Positions 59,600 to 64,000 of a stretch of 64,000 nucleotides of DNA are shown piece by piece. Numbering within the stretch: position 1 is the first letter of the stretch; each line of letters begins with the position of its first letter. Location of the stretch: positions 44,247,319 to 44,311,318 of the forward strand of contig CM069457.1 of the NCBI GenBank assembly GCA_035610835.1, written 5' to 3'. The stretch comes from Ophiura sarsii. Taxonomy: Eukaryota > Echinodermata > Ophiuroidea > Amphilepidida > Ophiuridae. Position numbers and translations under genes: made by a program. A model generated the notes under the pieces. The model did no database searches. It worked only from the letters and a program-made list of their open reading frames with translations, and was not told the DNA's origin.

Positions 59600-61260
59600 T
59601 TTTTATTATTATTATTTAATCTTTCTTTATTGAGGGTAAACAGCTTCAGTGTCAAGCACTATTTCCAAGCAGGCCCTCATTTCACAGAGAAAAATGCATA
59701 ATTATTTATAATATATATACATGGAATATAACAACTATTTACAAAAATATATATACAAAACCATCAGATAAATTCAGCAAGGAAATGCATAATTGTAATA
59801 TACATTAAAACACACAATTTAAATTCCATGGATTTTTGTTTTAAATTGTTGCACTGACATATTCTCAAGCTCGGTCCTGATTGTTGATGGCAAGTTGTTC
59901 CAGGCGTATGCTGCTTTAACATGAAACGTTCGCATACCTGAGTTAGACTTAAATGTTGGTACAACCAAAGTATTACTAGTGTGATTTCTTGTTACATGAG
60001 AATGGTTATTATGAACAAATTCAAACTGCATCGATAAGTATGATGGACTTACATTTCTTAAACATTTATACATAATTAGTAAAAGGTGATTATGCCATCT
60101 TTTATCAAGTTTAACCCATTGAAGTGCATCCATCAAGTAATTTGTTGGTGTTCTTATATCAGCTGAAAGTATTATCCTGGCTAAATTATTATGAAGAACC
60201 GGTCATTTTCTGTGACATTCGGCAGAAAAGTTTGACCAAACTGTGCTTCCATAATCAAAGTGAGTAATAACAAGAGCATTTGATTTTTACAAAAGTTTGA
60301 TTTGGAAGAAAATGTTTCATACGTTTGATAATACCTGTTCTTTTAGAGACATTCTTACACATATAATCAACATGAGCTGACCAAGACAAATTGCTATCTA
60401 ATTTTACCCCAACGATGTTATTATTGTAGGTTAATTGTACATCTTGAAACCTCTCACACATCTTATTACTACCAAAATAACTATCACTGATGATCCTGTA
60501 CTGCAAAAACACTTACACCTAAGGATTTTATTTTATGACTTGGAGACAGCTTCCAATTGTCATTGTGGCATTTTTGCTGCTTTTTTCTTCTTGTTTCAAA
60601 CCAACCATAATGCATCTGTTCATTAGGATTTGATACATGCTCTAGTTTTAAGAACGTCTAATCCATTGTTTATAACATTGGCATTATTTACAAAGGTGGT
60701 AATATTATCATCTGCGTACATTTATCATTTTCAATTCGTTGTTTTTTTCTTCTTCATAATCTAACAGTGGCGGCTATATACCTATTATTTATTCACTTTA
60801 TCTTATTTTACATGCTAATATTTCAATTGCTGTTATAAATAGCAAAGCAGTGAGTGGACAACCTTGACGAATCGAATTAAAATAAATTAGATACATTTCC
60901 ATTTTTGTATTACACAACTACTGTTATCTGGAATATTATTGTCTTTGACCATTGGATGAAATCACAGACCCAGAATGGAAACATTCCAATGTATGAGACA
61001 TGTACGATGTAATCTATCGAGGGCTTTGCTAAAGTCCAGAATCAGTAGACCATATAATAAGACGTTTCGCTCTTCTATATATCTGATAACATTTTCTATT
61101 CAACTCTATTAATTGTTAACGCTTTTGTGGCCAATTTGTAATCAACATCAATAACGGTGATTGGTCTCCACATCTACAAATTGTCTCTTGCTGATTCCTG
61201 CTCTTTGTGCAATAATGTAATAATTCATTTCCTGTTCCCATGGTTACTATAGAAGCAAGT
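59600..61260 (-). mobile_element. Decayed LINE
   Basis: Minus strand: about 61050-61020 reads as a first-aspartate remnant (ILDFSKALDRL-like). 60512-60255 encodes IVGVKLDSNLSWSAHVDYMC and VSKRTGIIKRMKHFLP. 60136-59819 encodes NHLLLIMYKCLRNVSPSYLS and VKAAYAWNNLPSTIRTEL, the C-terminal blocks of a non-LTR ORF. An AAT-rich tail lies at about 59600-59625. Many frame breaks. Confidence 0.75.
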
Positions 61261-62149
61261 TGTTCATGTTGAAATCCTCTAATTAATTAATTCACAACTT
61301 AAGGTATTCATTTGTGGCATAATAAATCCAGTATAATAACATATAGAATAGTGATTACACGAGTCGCGTTAGTCCCGGCACCGAGTATTAAAACGACTTC
61401 CTTATCTCACTATACACTACAGTAACATAACAAACTAAGGTAGGCATTGGTAGGGGCGAGGGAAATCATAATTAGAAGATCGTGATGGATTCCACATTGA
61501 TCAACATAGTTGGATCTATGTAAGAATATCAGGTAAGAGCTGGACATGTCCATGAAACCTGTCATTTAACAAATCTTGACAAGCAGATATACAAATCAAA
61601 TGATAATATATAAAGCGGCTGTTAGCGGCATAATATATACAATTGAATGTACATGTATAGCGAGATACGGACTCAAATTTATCGGTTTACAACAGAAATA
61701 ATTTCAGTTTAAGAAATCCCTATTGCCTTAAAGGTAGATGTTCCGATTTTCAACTTGAAGTTTTCTATTCTACATGAAAGGTTAAAAACGTCGAGTCCCA
61801 AAATTTGAGATGCATAGCTATTATGGTTCTTATTTTAGACGCACAAGATGCTGTGAACTGTACCCATTGAGTAGTACACAAACTATATCGGTGGTAACCC
61901 CCATTCGCGGTAATTCAACGCTATTTCGTCGATTTCTCTGTCATTATACCGAATTAGGCCGTCAAATTTCAGTATGATGATGAGAAAAATACGAGCTTTC
62001 ATATGATATGAAAATCTCTGTATGTTTGAAATAATTCTGTGTTACGAAAATGTGATCGGGTCATCTACCTTTAAATCAAGGGCTACGTTATAAAATAATG
62101 AAGAAAATGTTCTGTTGAATATACGACTCGTAAATCCATAGGTGTATTA
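61261..62149. other. No gene seen; 3' flank of gene 3
   Basis: AT-rich spacer without recognisable exon or repeat. Confidence 0.45.
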
Positions 62150-62446
62150 TTACTTAACATTGACATAGTAACCCTTAGCTAAATCACCCCTACCAACGTC
62201 CAATTCAACAGGTGGGGGCATTGGGACATTGCTACGTGGTAGGCTGGTACCATCTTCTGTATCGTGGGTCATGTTCATGGAAGTAGGTTCTACGTCAGCG
62301 TAAGTGTTATTAAGGTCAGGGTTTTCCGTAGGCGAGGGAACATTAACACGAGGTGTGTTAGTTTCATTCGTAGCGTTATCATCATCTGGGCGTAGATATG
62401 TACTATAGCCTATAATATTGAAGGTAGTTGGGTCCACGTCAGCGTA
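62150..62446 (-). pseudogene. Gene 3: tail exon, distal part (beyond MITE)
   Basis: After the MITE the frame resumes as TTFNIIGYSTYLRPDDDN, NTPRVNVPSPTENPDLNNTY, ADVEPTSM and ends GYYVNVK at 62150-62152. It is the second half of a repeated tyrosine module and a third, diverged one. YVN would fit a Grb2-type SH2 site. Because of the frameshift and MITE upstream it cannot be translated in frame with the proximal part unless spliced in a new way. Confidence 0.65.
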
Positions 62447-63211
62447 GGGGAGATGCGGGAGAGTTGAGCCATTTTTTTAATATTTTGTGTCACCATATGC
62501 GGAAGAAAAGTACTAACCTGTAAAAAATTAGTGTAAGATAAACTTTAGAGTGTTGTTTTCGTTGTGAAACAATAACAGTTGGAATAGCAGTTAAGGCTTA
62601 TTTATACAAAAGGTTTGAAAAAATTGGTTAAGTGGCTCAACTCTCCCTACAGTATAGGAGAGTTGAGCCACCATTACAGGAGAGTTGAGCCAGCATGATA
62701 AGTCAATGGCTGGTGAAAAAAACAAAATCATATTTTTCAACTTTTGATTTATTAATCCTTAAAGTAAATATGGTGCTCAATTGTTATTATCATGGCACAA
62801 AATAACATTTACTCTCATTTATTATACATTTTTCACCTTTAGTCCAAACATCAAAATGTTACTACATGTTTTCCCTATGCTCAACTCTCCCCATGAACAA
62901 TGGCTCAATTCTCCTCATGGTGACCATTTTGTAAATATTCAATAAACAAATTACCGCTATTATATTCTAAGTCTTGCTATGGGAAAAAAGACAAAACATT
63001 TATTTTTCTATTTTTCACTCAAAAGTGAAAAAAATAAATTGTTTAGGTATCTTTGATACTGAGCACACATGACAGTAGAGTTTAACGCTAAGAATGTCGT
63101 ATTGATGCTATATAACAATATATGCCAATATAAATTTTAGTAAGTTACTACTTTTCGAGTTATAGGGGGTGGTTCAACTCTCCCGGTGGCTCAACTCTCC
63201 CACATCTCCCC
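62447..63211. mobile_element. 765-bp MITE with TA target site, inside the gene 3 tail exon
   Basis: GGGGAGATGCGGGAGAGTTG at 62447 is matched by the inverse ending TCTCCCACATCTCCCC at 63211. TA flanks both sides (62445-62446, 63212-63213). GGAGAGTTGAGCCA recurs internally (for example near 62643-62695, and inverted near 62880-62920 and 63175-63200), so it carries subterminal repeats. No transposase. Confidence 0.85.
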
Positions 63212-63548
63212 TACGCGTAAGTCAGCTCAGGTTTTTTTCGTAGGCGAGGGAACATTACCACGAGGTGTGTTAGTATCTGTGGCGTCATCATTCTCTGGGC
63301 TTAGATATGTACTATAGCCCAGATTGAAAGTAGCTGGATTCACCTCGGCGTATATCTCATCTGGATTTTCTGTAGGCAAGGCAACATCACCACGAGGTGT
63401 GTCAGTATCATCAGCGGTATTCTCACCGTTTTGGTTTTGACATATACGAGTCTCGTCAGTCGTGGAAGACATTATGGCTAGTGCCAAGCCAGTATTAGTG
63501 GAATCTGGAAATTCCGATGGTGTTGTATCCGGAGTTGATGTCAACATC
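63212..63548 (-). CDS. Gene 3: tyrosine-rich cytoplasmic tail exon, proximal part
   Basis: Acceptor CTTTCTTTTTTTGCAG| ends at 63549. The first base completes a codon (phase 2 entry), exactly as in the gene 1 tail exon. It encodes a Ser/Thr/Pro/Asp-rich segment with no hydrophobic span, then a module TPRGDVALPTENPDEIYAEV, NPATFNLGYSTYLSPENDD and the start of another (TPRGNVPSPT). YAEV is ITIM-like though the -2 residue is Glu. In the next module an A7 tract has one base too many compared with the sister repeats, giving a stop (TGA at about 63227) 16 bases before the MITE. Membrane and extracellular exons should lie right of the window. Either a truncated functional tail or a dying gene. Confidence 0.65.
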
Positions 63549-63701
63549 CTGCAAAAAAAGAAAGAAAAAATACTCTCCTAATGGCTTTCAAATAGCATTC
63601 AAATTGAAAGTGTTTTATAGAGTTTATTAAATAACATTATATATGTATGGGGTTCTCTTTCAACCTATGGTCAAGTGGAAAGGTATTTTCAGCGCGTAAT
63701 C
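63549..63701 (-). other. Gene 3 intron
   Basis: Pyrimidine-rich acceptor tract (minus strand) next to the exon; otherwise AT-rich. Confidence 0.5.
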
Positions 63702-63930
63702 TACCCTGATAGCACACTGAAGTCGGCCCAACGTCGGGGAATGGTAGTCGACGTCGGGGAAAGGTCGGCGTCCTTATCTTGAAGTCGGGTGGACGTCGGG
63801 TGGACGGTTTGAAAAGGACGTCCACATTAAGACGTCATATGGACGTTGAGCCGACGTTGCAAAAATACACTGAAAGTCTCGTCGGGGTACTGACGTTTTG
63901 CCGACGTCGGAACTACGTCCAACGATAGGT
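63702..63930. repeat. ACGTCGG family copy at the right edge
   Basis: CCCTGATAGCACACTGAAGT followed by CGGCCCAACGTCGG is the inverted terminus of the family seen at 35730 and 58200. ACGTCGG-like words continue to about 63925. The copy may run past the window. Confidence 0.6.
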
Positions 63931-64000
63931 TAACTTGCTATACGTATTTTTTGTGTAAAGACAAATATTCAATAATTCAAAATTGTAATAATTTTGTCGC

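Overview
This is a eukaryotic, intron-rich and repeat-rich window. There are no operons or ribosome binding sites. Real coding sequence is confined to short exons with GT-AG borders, mostly fibronectin type III (FN3) exons joined in phase 1. The rest is introns, decayed non-LTR retrotransposons and many inverted-repeat DNA elements, some nested three deep. The repeat style (several LINE families, TIR and foldback elements with poly-G ends, GCGCT-type LINE tails) and the FN3 sequences suggest a marine invertebrate, perhaps an echinoderm- or hemichordate-like deuterostome. I cannot fix the species. All exon borders were read by eye from splice signals and phase.

Layout. At 650-816 (+) a transmembrane exon ends a gene that enters from the left. 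From 0.8 to 23.6 kb there is mostly mobile DNA: LINE relics (5.2-6.4, 7.2-8.2 and 11.7-11.9 kb), a 3.5 kb TIR element inserted in one LINE (8192-11692), a mariner-type MITE (12065-12724), 165-bp tandem repeats (13.8-14.3 kb) and a triple nest of TIR elements (17895-22357). Gene 1 lies on the minus strand from 33452 down to 23926. It has two exons that together form one FN3 domain, a membrane exon, and a tail exon in which all six tyrosines stand in YxxI/L/V or closely similar contexts (ITIM/ITAM-like). Its upstream exons were not found. A truncated Tc1-like element sits five bases from the tail exon's acceptor. A 3.7 kb composite repeat fills one intron. From 33.6 to 46.7 kb the window is again repeats: LINEs, an ACGTCGG-rich family and a region studded with a 15-mer.

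Gene 2 is on the plus strand from 47146 to about 57.6 kb. It has a 24-codon signal-peptide exon and five FN3 exons, all phase 1-1, alternating between two sequence types. Two decayed exon copies lie between them. It may end by read-through into a stop at 57617, or continue past the window. From 59.6 to 61.3 kb lies another LINE. Gene 3 on the minus strand (62150-63548) is the tail exon of a third receptor-like gene. It carries repeated tyrosine modules and is now broken by a one-base frameshift and a 765-bp MITE.

Taken together, the window looks like a fast-evolving local cluster of FN3 cell-surface proteins. Two members have, or had, tyrosine-rich tails of the kind that recruit SH2-domain proteins, and mobile elements are cutting into the exon borders and tails. 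A role in recognition or immune-type signalling is inference only.
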